Shown here: piece after piece, positions 35,093-44,979 of the stretch
Layout: every line of letters begins with the position of its first letter
Position numbering within the stretch: the stretch's first letter is position 1
NCBI RefSeq assembly: GCF_018364065.1
Contig: NZ_JAGZMO010000001.1
Span: 310,001-374,000 of the forward strand
Direction of reading: 5' to 3'
DNA: 64,000 bases
Origin: Veillonella sp.
GTDB lineage: Bacteria > Bacillota > Negativicutes > Veillonellales > Veillonellaceae
Translations under genes and position numbers: made by a program
Notes under the pieces: generated by a model
Database searches by the model: none
Told to the model about the DNA's origin: nothing
The model's input: the letters and a program-made list of their open reading frames with translations, nothing else

Positions 35093-38000
35093 TTAGCCGA
35101 ATAAACTGATCTGTTCATCATCCGGTAAGTCTGTGAAACAATGAATCTCTTTCATCTTTTCGATGAGCGTCTGTGAAACGCCGCAACGACGACGCAAATC
35201 TTTAATGGATGTGAACGGACCTTTTTCCCGTTCTGCCGCGATTGCGTCAGCCACTTTTTCCCCTAAGCTGTCAATTGCTAAAAATGGCGGTAAGAGTTTA
35301 CCATCTACTATTTTAAAACGACGGGCATCGGACTTCTGCAAATCCGGTGAAGAGAATTGGAATCCGCGCTGCAACATTTCCATAGATACTTCCAAAGCGG
35401 ACATCATATCTTCTTCTTTGTTGCTGTTCTTCTTGAACTTCTTCGCTTCATCTACAACTTCTTTCAGTCGCTTAAATTCAGCCATCTGTCCGTTTAAATC
35501 TCGCTGCATAATCTTCACGTCAAACGCTTTGGCGCGAATGGAGAAATAAGCGGCATAGAAAGCGAGCGGATAATTAATTTTAAACCATGCAATACGGAAG
35601 GCCATCATTACATAGGCCACCGCATGGGCTCTCGGGAATAAGTACCCGATTTTTTTACAGGAATCGATAAACCAGTCAGGAATACCGCCGTCGCGCATTT
35701 CCTGTTCATAACCGGTAACCACTTCCCCTTGGGAATTTTTCTTTTCAATCCCCTTCCCTTTACGCACATTTTCCATGACGGAGAACGCCGTAAGAGGTGC
35801 AATATTGCGATGCATCAGGAAGTTCATGATGTCATCGCGCGTAGAAATCGCTTCATTCAACTGGCAGGTGCCGCTGGTAATCAATGTTTGCGCATTGTTC
35901 AACCACACGTCCGTACCATGAGAGAATCCGGAAATACGCACAATGTCGGAGAAACATTTCGGTTTGGAGTCTTCCAACATGCGTCGTACGAAGCCCGTAC
36001 CACACTCAGGTACAGCCAGCGAAGCAACTTTATCCCCCATGAGCTGTTCCGGCGTAAGCCCAATGGCTTTCGTGGATGAGAACAGACTTAATGTATCAGG
36101 ATCGTCAAACGGTATAGTTTGAATATCTACGCCCGTAATATCTTCGAGCATACGAATAATCGTCGGATCATCGTGCCCCAGAATATCTAGCTTTGTAATA
36201 CGCCCTTCGAAGGAGTGATAATCGAAATGGGTCGTAATAATGCCGCTGTCCTTTTTATTGGCCGGATGTTGTACCGGCGTAAAGTGATGAATATCAATAT
36301 TACGCGGACAAACCATGATACCGCCCGGATGCTGACCGGTGGTATTTTTTACTTTCGTAAAACCTTGTGCCAATTTCATGATGAAGGAGCGACGATATTG
36401 TTTGCCGTTAATTTCCGCATACTTGCGCACATAGCCCATGGCTGTTTTTTCCGCAATCGTACCGATTGTACCGGCGCGGAATACGTTGTCGCGGCCGAAT
36501 AGTTCTTCCGTGTACTTATGGGCCTTCGGCTGGTAATCACCGGAGAAGTTCAAGTCAATATCCGGCACCTTATCCCCTTGGAAGCCCATGAAGATAGCGA
36601 ACGGAATATCATGGCCGTTAGTCTTGAGAGGCGTACCGCATTCAGGACAGTTGGCTCGCGGTAAGTCGAAACCACCGGCGTACTCGCCTTTTTCAAAGAA
36701 CTGACTATGCTTACATTTTGGACAAATGTAATGCGGCGGCAACGGATTTACTTCTGTAATATCCGCCATGGTCGCTACGAAGGAGGAACCTACAGACCCA
36801 CGGGAACCTACGAGGTAACCGTCATCGAGGGATTTTTTTACCAGCTTATGGGCAATGTAGTACAACACGCCGTAGCCGTTCCCTATAATACGTTCCAGTT
36901 CGTATTCCAAACGATCCTTTACCACCTTAGGCAGCGGATCGCCATAAATTTCCTTCGCCTTTTTGTAGCACATATCAGACAGTGCTTCGTCCGCACCGTC
37001 AATCTGTGGCGAATACGTAATTTTATCGTCCGGCACCGGATACAAAGTATCGATGCTGTCATTAATCATGCGAGAGTTTGTAACTACAACTTCGTAGGCT
37101 TTTTCTTCACCTAAGTATGCAAACTCTTCCAGCATTTCATCCGTAGTTCGCAAATGAAGGTCCGGCTGATCTTTAGCATCCGTAAAGCCTGTAGCCGTAA
37201 GCAGGATTTCACGATAAATCTTGTCTTCCGGATTGAGGTAATGCACGTCACAGGTAGCTACAACCGGCTTATTCAGATGTTCACCCAATTCAACGATGGT
37301 CTTATTCATCTGAACAAGACTTTCCCTATCAGGCACGATGCCCTTATTTACAAGGAATTGGTTATTGCCGATTGGCTGAATTTCCAAATAATCGTAGAAC
37401 GACGCAATCTCCAGTAATCGTTCCTTCGATTCGCCCTGCACGATAGCCTGCATCAATTCGCCCGCTTCACAGGCGGAACCGATGATAAGACCTTCACGAT
37501 GTTCCTCAATGACCTGACGCGGTAAACGAGGACGACGGCTGAAGTAATTTAAGTGAGATAAGGTTACTAATTTGTACAAATTACGCAACCCTACAATGTT
37601 TTTCGCCAATAAAATGATATGGTAGCGCTTGCTGGACTCTTCGTTGTCGATTAAATACGCTTCTACACCGTAGATAACCTTAACGCCCAAATCCTTGGCC
37701 ACTTTCTGCGCTTCAGGGAACGCCTGAATAACGCCGTGGTCCGTAATCGCTACAGCCGGATGGCCAAAAGCTTTTACTGTTTTAAGTAAGTCGGACACAG
37801 TAACCAGCGCATCCTTATCACTCATTTTCGTATGTAAATGAAGTTCCACGCGAGAGTCTTCACGATTTTCTTTTCGTGTGCTTTCTTTTTTGATTTCCTT
37901 AATGCTGCGCAATTTTAAAACGAAGTCCCGTTCAAACCGTTCATCCATTTCTACATCGCCGCACATTTGCACACATTTCATCTTGCTCAGCTTTTTCGCT

Positions 38001-38923
38001 AAGTCCTTACCTTCATCAATGGAATCAAGGAACTTGTTGAAACGGATACCTTCCGTGTCATCCACGATGCTCCCTGTTAAAATGGCGGAACCCGATTTAA
38101 GCTCACGCACATTTACTTCCAAAGGCATCCCTTCGAAAACCAGGTTACGGCCCCCTTCAGGTTGGGATGCAATGGTCACAACAGGATGCGTAATTTCCGG
38201 ACCTAATAACATGCCCGGGTCGGTTACGTCTTTTTTACGACGTCGGCCCTTGCCATTACCGCCGCCACCATTGGCACCGCCCTTCCACTGCTTAGTCTCA
38301 GCTCCCGCTGAAGGCGTCGATTTAGCCGGTACATAGTCACAAATAACCGGCGTATCGTCGAATAAATCCAAGGAGGTATTATCAAACGGTGCAAACACAT
38401 CATCCGAATCATCGCCGGACTCGTCGTAATCCATGAAGCGTGGCACACTGACAACGCTCACACCGCGGCCAGCCATAGTTTCACTATAGGATACGGAGTA
38501 ATTAGCTTCTTCACTATCGTCCGTTTCATCGTCTTCAATGAAACCGTAGCTGTCGAAACTGTTATCCATACCTTCCGGATACTCCGAGTAATCAGGCATG
38601 AGCCCTTGCTTCTTACGCAAATATTCTATTTCTTCAATTAATTCACCCACGCCGCAACCACCGGCATAGTAATATTCTGCCAGTGTGTGGTCGTGAATCG
38701 GTTCATTCGCCCAAACATAAGAGCACATGGTGGATTCCATGAGAGGCACCGCATCAAAATTGACGTGCTTCTCCGCATACCATGCTTCCAGCTTGCGTTG
38801 CAGAGCCTGAAAGTTCTTGAATGACGAGTCTACCTGCTTAATCTTTATATTCTTTTTAGTAGATTCAATTAGAACAGCTGCCTTTTTCTTCTTCTTAGGC
38901 ACTATGTGATATCGAATTGCCAT
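35093..38923 (-). CDS. polC: DNA polymerase III alpha subunit, PolC type, without the exonuclease insertion
   Basis: The 1276-residue replicative polymerase shows the PolC layout: an N-terminal region with an acidic low-complexity linker (about residues 110-235), an OB fold (about 260-345), a PHP domain starting HLHTKMSD at 362-369 with TDHG at 394-397, a zinc finger with CPKC/CPEC, and the palm motif PDIDLNFSGDYQ. B. subtilis PolC is about 1440 residues because a DnaQ-type exonuclease (DxExTG) sits inside the PHP domain. Here YGVEAYLIDN (418-427) runs straight into PHP sequence SKRYHIILLAKN, and no exonuclease motif is present. Start ATG follows AGGAG. Confidence 0.93.
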   Translation of the reverse strand: MAIRYHIVPKKKKKAAVLIESTKKNIKIKQVDSSFKNFQALQRKLEAWYAEKHVNFDAVPLMESTMCSYVWANEPIHDHTLAEYYYAGGCGVGELIEEIEYLRKKQGLMPDYSEYPEGMDNSFDSYGFIEDDETDDSEEANYSVSYSETMAGRGVSVVSVPRFMDYDESGDDSDDVFAPFDNTSLDLFDDTPVICDYVPAKSTPSAGAETKQWKGGANGGGGNGKGRRRKKDVTDPGMLLGPEITHPVVTIASQPEGGRNLVFEGMPLEVNVRELKSGSAILTGSIVDDTEGIRFNKFLDSIDEGKDLAKKLSKMKCVQMCGDVEMDERFERDFVLKLRSIKEIKKESTRKENREDSRVELHLHTKMSDKDALVTVSDLLKTVKAFGHPAVAITDHGVIQAFPEAQKVAKDLGVKVIYGVEAYLIDNEESSKRYHIILLAKNIVGLRNLYKLVTLSHLNYFSRRPRLPRQVIEEHREGLIIGSACEAGELMQAIVQGESKERLLEIASFYDYLEIQPIGNNQFLVNKGIVPDRESLVQMNKTIVELGEHLNKPVVATCDVHYLNPEDKIYREILLTATGFTDAKDQPDLHLRTTDEMLEEFAYLGEEKAYEVVVTNSRMINDSIDTLYPVPDDKITYSPQIDGADEALSDMCYKKAKEIYGDPLPKVVKDRLEYELERIIGNGYGVLYYIAHKLVKKSLDDGYLVGSRGSVGSSFVATMADITEVNPLPPHYICPKCKHSQFFEKGEYAGGFDLPRANCPECGTPLKTNGHDIPFAIFMGFQGDKVPDIDLNFSGDYQPKAHKYTEELFGRDNVFRAGTIGTIAEKTAMGYVRKYAEINGKQYRRSFIMKLAQGFTKVKNTTGQHPGGIMVCPRNIDIHHFTPVQHPANKKDSGIITTHFDYHSFEGRITKLDILGHDDPTIIRMLEDITGVDIQTIPFDDPDTLSLFSSTKAIGLTPEQLMGDKVASLAVPECGTGFVRRMLEDSKPKCFSDIVRISGFSHGTDVWLNNAQTLITSGTCQLNEAISTRDDIMNFLMHRNIAPLTAFSVMENVRKGKGIEKKNSQGEVVTGYEQEMRDGGIPDWFIDSCKKIGYLFPRAHAVAYVMMAFRIAWFKINYPLAFYAAYFSIRAKAFDVKIMQRDLNGQMAEFKRLKEVVDEAKKFKKNSNKEEDMMSALEVSMEMLQRGFQFSSPDLQKSDARRFKIVDGKLLPPFLAIDSLGEKVADAIAAEREKGPFTSIKDLRRRCGVSQTLIEKMKEIHCFTDLPDDEQISLFG

Positions 38924-38941
38924 TGTCTATTTGCTCCTACT

Positions 38942-38990
38942 TATTTACATCTCGTATTTCTATCTCTATTTACATCTCTATATGCTACTT
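38942..38990. repeat. 25-bp direct repeat between vanW-family gene and polC
   Basis: TATTTACATCTC recurs 25 bp apart, with flanking CTACT motifs, and the second copy runs into the stop codon of the VanW-family gene at 38989. Confidence 0.6.
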
Positions 38991-40383
38991 AATTAGTCTT
39001 GTCGTTCTTATCCGCATCAGTGTTTTGTCCATTCCTGGACGTTTGATTCGAATCGGACTTTTGAGCCGGCGCATCTTTCGGTTTTACCACGACTGAGTCA
39101 ACCGGATCATAAGTGGACGAGAAACTGTCACTGCTTACCTGTCCGTTTTTATGAACTACCTGCACATAAGTCATCATAGTGGAACCGTCATGTCCCTCTA
39201 CCTGCACTTCTTCCTTAGTCGCCTTAGGATCAATGCGAACTTCCGTCTTATGCGGTAACACGCGGCTGTCCCCAACAGTTACGGATACAGACTTCGGTGC
39301 GTCATCTGCATGACCTAAAATGGTAATAACCAATGTATCACCTGCAGCATGGGCCATAATATACACCGGATGACTATAAGGATTTTTGAAAACAAAATCT
39401 AAGTAGCCATACGCAACCGTAGCGTCACGACCGGCCGGAATATAGCCTACCGGCGCAAAATGCGGCGTACGCTCTTCAATCGTCATACCGGATAATAAGG
39501 CCGTGTTGAACAATGTGGAACTTACCTGGCAAATACCGCCACCGATGCCCGGAACGAGCTTGCCGTCCATAAATACAGGCGCATCATCGTAGCCCGCTTC
39601 CGCCGTACGTTCCCCTACTATATTATTAAAGGAAAATACTTCGTTCGGTTTTAAAATTACATTGTTAATCTTATCCGTAGCCAACTGAATATTGTGGGTA
39701 CGGCTCTGGTCGCCTGCATTATAGTATGTTTCATAGGTACCCAGCACAGTAGTAATGCCTGCCAAGTCCTCAGAAACAACTTTCGGCTTCGCCTGTTCAT
39801 CTACAACTAATTCCAGTTGAGACACAGGCCCTTTATTTAACTGTTCCTGAAAATTCTTAATCGTTTTATCTACATCAAGGCGGCGTCCCAATGTTTCTTT
39901 GTGAAGAACCACATTGCCGTTTTCCACAGTTAAATACGCATCGTGACCGTCTTTCGCAAATTCCTTGTTATACTCTTGCAGCACATGCTCCAACATAGGA
40001 ACATTCACATCGTAAACAATATTTTCTTTAACCGGATTTACTAAGGCTTGCCAACGGCTGTTTACATACTCCGCCACAGACGGTTCATAGCCGTAAGCCA
40101 TAATATTCTCCATAGTTTTGGCAATATTCGGCTTAATACCCAAGTCCTTCATGGAATAGTATTTTACCTTGCCCTCTTTATTTTTAATGGCGATCTGCTG
40201 AGTATCTTTCGCAGTCTCCTCTTCAATAATCGTTTTAATTTCTTCCTGGCTGGCCTGTGAAATATTGCGGTCTCCCAAATACATGCCATAAATCGCATTT
40301 CCTGTAGGATATAAGAAGGCTCCTGCGGAAACACCTACTGCACCAATGACGGCGGCAACTAACAAGCTAACTTTCTTTTTCAT
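38989..40383 (-). CDS. VanW-family envelope protein with peptidoglycan-binding region
   Basis: The 464-residue protein starts with a basic stretch and a single hydrophobic segment (signal anchor, about residues 4-26). Then come a putative peptidoglycan-binding region (about 30-200) and the VanW domain, whose core is EVFSFNNIVGERTAEAGY and GGGICQVSSTLFN. A G5-like tail (about 350-430) and a charged Lys/Asp/Asn-rich end follow. It is probably displayed outside the membrane and acts on or binds the wall; enzymatic activity is not established for the family. ATG 40383 has GAGGG upstream. It lies 14 bp from holA. Confidence 0.88.
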   Translation of the reverse strand: MKKKVSLLVAAVIGAVGVSAGAFLYPTGNAIYGMYLGDRNISQASQEEIKTIIEEETAKDTQQIAIKNKEGKVKYYSMKDLGIKPNIAKTMENIMAYGYEPSVAEYVNSRWQALVNPVKENIVYDVNVPMLEHVLQEYNKEFAKDGHDAYLTVENGNVVLHKETLGRRLDVDKTIKNFQEQLNKGPVSQLELVVDEQAKPKVVSEDLAGITTVLGTYETYYNAGDQSRTHNIQLATDKINNVILKPNEVFSFNNIVGERTAEAGYDDAPVFMDGKLVPGIGGGICQVSSTLFNTALLSGMTIEERTPHFAPVGYIPAGRDATVAYGYLDFVFKNPYSHPVYIMAHAAGDTLVITILGHADDAPKSVSVTVGDSRVLPHKTEVRIDPKATKEEVQVEGHDGSTMMTYVQVVHKNGQVSSDSFSSTYDPVDSVVVKPKDAPAQKSDSNQTSRNGQNTDADKNDKTN

Positions 40384-40397
40384 AACTTCCCTCAAGC

Positions 40398-41369
40398 TTA
40401 CTGTGCACAATAAGCCAAACACAAATCTTTAAAATATGAAATATCCCCTTCGCCACGTCGTGAACGACTCACACTTTCATAGAGTCCGCGCAACAACTTG
40501 GCCAATGCCACCGTTCGAACACGGCGACTTTGCTCGTAGGCCAATTTAATCGGATAGGCTTTCGTAGTTGACCCGAGCGATTTTAAATACTCCTGTACCT
40601 GACGTTCTGTCATGCCCTGTCCGGCACATTCATTCACCATGAGCTGCAGTCTCAACTGCCCCTCAATATATGACATGGCCCGATCTACTTCTTTATACTG
40701 CAAAATATAAGGAAATAAAGCCATTAATGTCTTCGCATTTCGATTAAACAGCGCCTCTTTGAACAAGAAAATATTCTTGGCGCTGAAATCACTGCCATTT
40801 TCCAATAGAAATTCCCGGGTAATAACCCCTTTCTTAGGGAGCAGCAAAAAGTAGCGGTCAAACTCAGTTCGCATAAACGCTACGGGCACGTCCTGCCACA
40901 ACTCCAGCAGATGACGCATATATTCCGCGCCGTCCGGACTTAGTGAGTAACCGTTGGATTTACAATATTTCACAATCCATTGCAGCAGTGCGTCCCCTTT
41001 AAGCCGAACGCATTCTGTATTAGGTACAGTTTTAAGAAATTGACTATTTCCTTTCAACCGTTTATCGATAGTGTCGTGATAAATGACCAGCACCGGATTG
41101 TCTCCGTCGTAGTTCAACAGTACGTCGTAAACGCGCTGCCAATCGTCACTTACCTTTTTACCCGTCTTCGCGAAGATCTGTGGGTTAATTAAACAATATA
41201 CGGTAGGCTCCGCAAACAGGGAATTCGCACTGAGCACTTCCGCCATTTGACCGGGGCCTACCTCATCATTCAACACTTGTTGCGGCCAATCCTTATATTT
41301 TTTTAAAAAGGCTATTTTTTTCTCTTCTATAAGCTGCGATTCATCGCCATATAGCAGTTCTACAGTCAT
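40398..41369 (-). CDS. holA: DNA polymerase III delta subunit (clamp-loader)
   Basis: The 323-residue protein has the HolA pattern: short N-terminal ELLYGDESQLIEEKK, the inactive AAA+-like fold without a Walker A motif, and a C-terminal helical collar domain. The delta subunit opens the sliding clamp. It follows comEC by nine bases, the conserved comEC-holA order of Firmicutes. Confidence 0.9.
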   Translation of the reverse strand: MTVELLYGDESQLIEEKKIAFLKKYKDWPQQVLNDEVGPGQMAEVLSANSLFAEPTVYCLINPQIFAKTGKKVSDDWQRVYDVLLNYDGDNPVLVIYHDTIDKRLKGNSQFLKTVPNTECVRLKGDALLQWIVKYCKSNGYSLSPDGAEYMRHLLELWQDVPVAFMRTEFDRYFLLLPKKGVITREFLLENGSDFSAKNIFLFKEALFNRNAKTLMALFPYILQYKEVDRAMSYIEGQLRLQLMVNECAGQGMTERQVQEYLKSLGSTTKAYPIKLAYEQSRRVRTVALAKLLRGLYESVSRSRRGEGDISYFKDLCLAYCAQ

Positions 41370-41378
41370 AGCCCCTCC

Positions 41379-43961
41379 TTACAATAAAAAATCCGGGATT
41401 GATCGCTCTCCCGATTTATATACCTTTTCATCTGCCGGATCGATCTCCGTTCCCTGCTTATAGCCGGGAAAATACAATACCGCTTCTATAAAAGGCTCAT
41501 CTTCTATTCGTTGCAACCAACCTTCGTCGGCTGTTCCTAAAATGGTGACTTTATCCTTATTTAATTTTAAAGTCTTTTTGCCTGTTTGTCTATGTTTGAA
41601 TATATATGATTTATGAATACCGGCCACTTGTAAACCATCCGTCACAGATACGGCCACATCCTCGAAACTACGCTGTTCTCCCACTGCAAATACTTTATTT
41701 GAAATTTGATTCAATTCATAATTTGAATATTGAAGGCCTTTCAAGAGCGCTTCCACTTCGTCAGATTCATGAGGAATATTAATTTCACTATTAGAATTTC
41801 TGTTAACTTTACCGGTAGTTCTCCTATTAACTTGTTTATAAACTTCTTTATGAACTTCTCTATTAAACGCTCTATTAGCAAGCACAATATACTTCGGCTT
41901 CACCACGCCATAGTAATGGCAGCTGTTAATAATACACATGCGGCTGTAAGGCGACAACTCTTTACCGTCCAATTCCACATAGACCAGTGACTCCGGTGAT
42001 GATAAAAACTGTTCCTTCATGACGATAAACGCCGCCCCCCGCGATAAGGGAATTGTATGGAGACGCAATGCGCCGTCAGGTTTTAAACTCACATTGGCCA
42101 CACATAATAAAGCGAACAGCAAACTATATGCGCCTACCTCCCACATATAAGTGCGTACTCTTTTGATACGCATACAGAAATATAAACCATACAACACCAT
42201 ATTATATAGCCCCCAAAGTATTAGAGGCAACACGGCACTCCAATACACGAGGCCCGGCATGGTGGCAATGGATTCGTTCATAAACAAAGCAAGTTGCAGC
42301 AGCTTGCCAAGTCCGTGCCATAAAAAACTGACCAAGCCGGATATGCCCATGAACTGCAAAATAGCTGTTACTACAATAAGCCCCATGAGTGCCACTATAG
42401 CCAAGTCCAATAATGGTGCCACGACGACCGCCGCCAACAGTGACCCGATGCCCAGTAAATGGAAATAATATATCTGCAGTGGCCATATGATAAGTTGTGC
42501 GCTTACGCAAAGACTGATTGGTCCCATAATATAAGGCATATGTTTCGGCAAGCTCTGATACAAGCTTCGCGCAAAGAGCATAATTCCATAAGTGGCACCA
42601 AATGACAGCTGAAAGCTAATGTCCATGAGCTGTAGCGGATCATAGATGAGCAGCAAAAAGGCGCTTATATGCAATGCCTGTAAGCCTGCATACTCCTTTC
42701 GCTGTAAAATGCCTATGCCCATAAGAATCCCCATGAGAGCGGACCTGACAACCGGCGGATTATATCCGACCAAAGCGCAATAGACAATCACGACGCCGAT
42801 AGCTCCGTTAGTAGCTCGCCGCTCCGTCATTTTAAATAAACGACCTATGAAAAATACAAATCCAAATAAACGAGCAATGTGAGAGCCTGACACGGATAAT
42901 ATATGTATTAACCCGGTCTTTGAAAATGCCGCCACAATGGACTCGTCCAATACTCCATAGCCTCCGCCTAAGAGCAAGCTTTCACTTAAATGACTCAACT
43001 CTTCCGGCAACTCGCGGTTTAGCATACTCTTTACAGACTGCTTCACAGGCCCCAGTAGATGTCCACTCAGAGATAAGAACCGTTCCTGTAAAGAACGCGG
43101 TCCAAACAATTCTTCCATATCTTCTGCCGTGATACTTCCTTTATATTCTCCGTCATGCATGGAGCCCACACGACCGGAACTTATGTAGCGTGCCTTCATA
43201 TCCATGCGTCCCGCTTCCGGCATATGCGTAGCCGGTAAAACACTGCCGTGAACAAGCATATATGAACCTGCTCTGATGTTACCTATAGATTCAGGCTCAG
43301 TATTAGCGGTAGCGCTAATGTCAGAGCTGGAGTTAGAGTTTGAATTAGAGGCAATGCCAAAAATAGAGGTTCTGTCAGAATCAAACTCGGAGTTAGGTTT
43401 TGTTTTATCCACATAGATAGTAACCATCCCTTCAGAGCGAACCATATTATTCGTAGATGCCGCATCAGACATGAAGCCTTTTACATTCCCTGTAACCTTC
43501 CAGCTTTCTTCACCCTTTCTAACGGTCACTTCCGGATCTGTTGTGAGCTGTACAATAAAATGGCCCGGCGCCCGCACATAATTCGTATCCATTTCATAAT
43601 AGGTCCAGATAACAGATTCAGTCCGTACATAACCGAATACAGCTATGACACCGCCTATGAGCACTACAATCAGCACGTAAAGAATCGATTGTGGTGCTTC
43701 CCGACGTGTAAATGTGTTCGCTGTGGCGGAAACAAACGCTTTACCCTTGTTGCACCAATGCGCACGCCCTATGACTACGAGAAGGAACCACGAAGATGCG
43801 AGAAAAAGTTGCATGGGTAATGAGTATTCATAGTAATTACCATAAGATATGCAAACGCCCACGGCAAAATTCCACCACCATAAAACAGCCCATTCACTAT
43901 ATGTAAGTACATAGCCTGTATTTTTAAATATGCTCAAGATCTGAATACTGATTTTGCGCAT
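41379..43961 (-). CDS. comEC: Competence channel protein ComEC, C-terminal domain degenerate
   Basis: The 860-residue inner-membrane protein has an N-terminal DUF4131-type extracytoplasmic domain (residues about 100-300), then the Competence domain of many transmembrane helices, including LLLGGGYGVLDESIVAAFSKTGLIHILSVSGSHI. Typical ComEC ends in a metallo-beta-lactamase-like domain with DVGQGD and HxHxDH; here the matching part reads LHTIPLSRGAAFIV and none of the metal-ligand motifs is visible, so that domain appears degenerate. Two short in-frame repeat tracts occur (Asn/Ser, near 43290-43350; and REVH/KEVY/KQVN, near 41790-41880). It would import single-stranded DNA. RBS AGGAGG precedes the ATG. 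Confidence 0.88.
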   Translation of the reverse strand: MRKISIQILSIFKNTGYVLTYSEWAVLWWWNFAVGVCISYGNYYEYSLPMQLFLASSWFLLVVIGRAHWCNKGKAFVSATANTFTRREAPQSILYVLIVVLIGGVIAVFGYVRTESVIWTYYEMDTNYVRAPGHFIVQLTTDPEVTVRKGEESWKVTGNVKGFMSDAASTNNMVRSEGMVTIYVDKTKPNSEFDSDRTSIFGIASNSNSNSSSDISATANTEPESIGNIRAGSYMLVHGSVLPATHMPEAGRMDMKARYISSGRVGSMHDGEYKGSITAEDMEELFGPRSLQERFLSLSGHLLGPVKQSVKSMLNRELPEELSHLSESLLLGGGYGVLDESIVAAFSKTGLIHILSVSGSHIARLFGFVFFIGRLFKMTERRATNGAIGVVIVYCALVGYNPPVVRSALMGILMGIGILQRKEYAGLQALHISAFLLLIYDPLQLMDISFQLSFGATYGIMLFARSLYQSLPKHMPYIMGPISLCVSAQLIIWPLQIYYFHLLGIGSLLAAVVVAPLLDLAIVALMGLIVVTAILQFMGISGLVSFLWHGLGKLLQLALFMNESIATMPGLVYWSAVLPLILWGLYNMVLYGLYFCMRIKRVRTYMWEVGAYSLLFALLCVANVSLKPDGALRLHTIPLSRGAAFIVMKEQFLSSPESLVYVELDGKELSPYSRMCIINSCHYYGVVKPKYIVLANRAFNREVHKEVYKQVNRRTTGKVNRNSNSEINIPHESDEVEALLKGLQYSNYELNQISNKVFAVGEQRSFEDVAVSVTDGLQVAGIHKSYIFKHRQTGKKTLKLNKDKVTILGTADEGWLQRIEDEPFIEAVLYFPGYKQGTEIDPADEKVYKSGERSIPDFLL
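41790..41880. repeat. In-frame 12-bp repeats in comEC
   Basis: On the minus strand the codons for REVH-KEVY-KQVN-R repeat with 12-bp period inside the C-terminal region of ComEC, encoding a charged stretch of about 15 residues. Confidence 0.7.
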
Positions 43962-43979
43962 AGATCCTCCTGCTACATA

Positions 43980-44663
43980 TCAAATCGTAATATGTGGTGC
44001 CAATTTCTTAAAGGTTGCGTCCCCAATGCCCTTCACCTTCTTTAAGTCTTCGATGGATGTGAAGGGTCCATTTGTGTTGCGATAATCCATAATCTTCTTA
44101 GCCGTTCCCGGTCCTATACCGCTCAGTGCAGTAAGTCCTTTTTCATCGGCTGTATTTATATTGACCTTCTTCTTTTGCAAAAGCACCTCCGGATTGCCGG
44201 AAAAGTTAAACCCTATATGTACGTGCGTTCCTATCTCCGCAGGCTCCGCCAAATTCAATGTGTCTACGGCCGCATAAGGCAAAAAACCGCCGCTAAGTTT
44301 TATGACGTCTCCCCAGGTGGCACCGTCCTGCACCTCATAAAGACCGGGCGATTCCACCGCTCCGGTAATGTATACTAATCGGTTCGTCGTATTTTCTTTA
44401 TTACTTTTATTTTCTTTATTAATTTTATTTTCTATGCTGTTTTTACTTTCTGTGCTGTTTTTACTTTCTGTGCTGTTTTTACTTTCTGTGCTGTTTTTAC
44501 TTTCTGTGCTGTTTTTACTTTCTGTACCTTGCTGAACTACCACCTTCGGCGAGCTGCCGGAAGCATTTAATTGCGCATCAGAATCTGCTATAATAGGTCT
44601 CAGCACGACTATATAAATAATCAATATCAATGACGCTGAAATCCAAAGTTTCTTGCCCTTCAT
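43980..44663 (-). CDS. comEA: Competence DNA receptor ComEA
   Basis: The 227-residue protein has one N-terminal transmembrane anchor (residues 6-24), a repetitive linker of five NSTESK hexapeptides (about 51-76) plus ENK/SNK variants, an SLBB domain (about 96-155) and a C-terminal helix-hairpin-helix DNA-binding pair (KVNINTADEKGL at 166 onward, GIGPGTAKK, GIGDATFKK). It captures double-stranded DNA at the surface and hands it to ComEC, encoded 18 bp downstream. I start at ATG 44663 with AGGTG upstream; GTG 44672 is an alternative. Confidence 0.93.
   Translation of the reverse strand: MKGKKLWISASLILIIYIVVLRPIIADSDAQLNASGSSPKVVVQQGTESKNSTESKNSTESKNSTESKNSTESKNSIENKINKENKSNKENTTNRLVYITGAVESPGLYEVQDGATWGDVIKLSGGFLPYAAVDTLNLAEPAEIGTHVHIGFNFSGNPEVLLQKKKVNINTADEKGLTALSGIGPGTAKKIMDYRNTNGPFTSIEDLKKVKGIGDATFKKLAPHITI
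44390..44525. repeat. 18-bp in-frame tandem repeats in comEA linker
   Basis: On the plus strand TTTCTGTGCTGTTTTTAC repeats five times with 18-bp period, then degenerates. Each copy encodes the linker hexapeptide NSTESK on the minus strand, so copy-number change would alter linker length without frameshift. Confidence 0.92.
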
Positions 44664-44701
44664 GGTGTGCACCTGTGATCCTTTCTCAAATTTTAGGGGA
44701 G

Positions 44702-44778
44702 TAATTAGTTCCAGAGGGATAATTAGTTACAGAGGAATAATTAATTACAGAGGGATAATTAATTCCAAAGGTATAATT
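44702..44778. repeat. 18-bp tandem repeats in the comEA/aminopeptidase divergent spacer
   Basis: Units like TAATTAGTTACAGAGGAA occur about four and a half times with 18-bp period, some 40 bp upstream of comEA. The remaining spacer to the aminopeptidase start (to 44979) is AT-rich, and I found no convincing promoter. Confidence 0.85.
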
Positions 44779-44979
44779 AACCTATAAACATACGAGCTAA
44801 ACACATTATAGAGAAATATACACTTTACAATGTCTCTCCATAATAGAGTCTCCCCATACATTTCGAGAAAGTTTTTTTTAATCCTTGTAATTCACACCAA
44901 TAGGGCGGATTCACTCTATTAGAGTTAGTCTGCAGCGAGCTGTTATTAGTTAATATTAACAATGAAAGGAGTATTTCTC

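Noticed and set aside
37878..38336. 152-residue plus-strand frame inside polC
   Set aside because: It is antisense to well-supported polC sequence and has no start signal.
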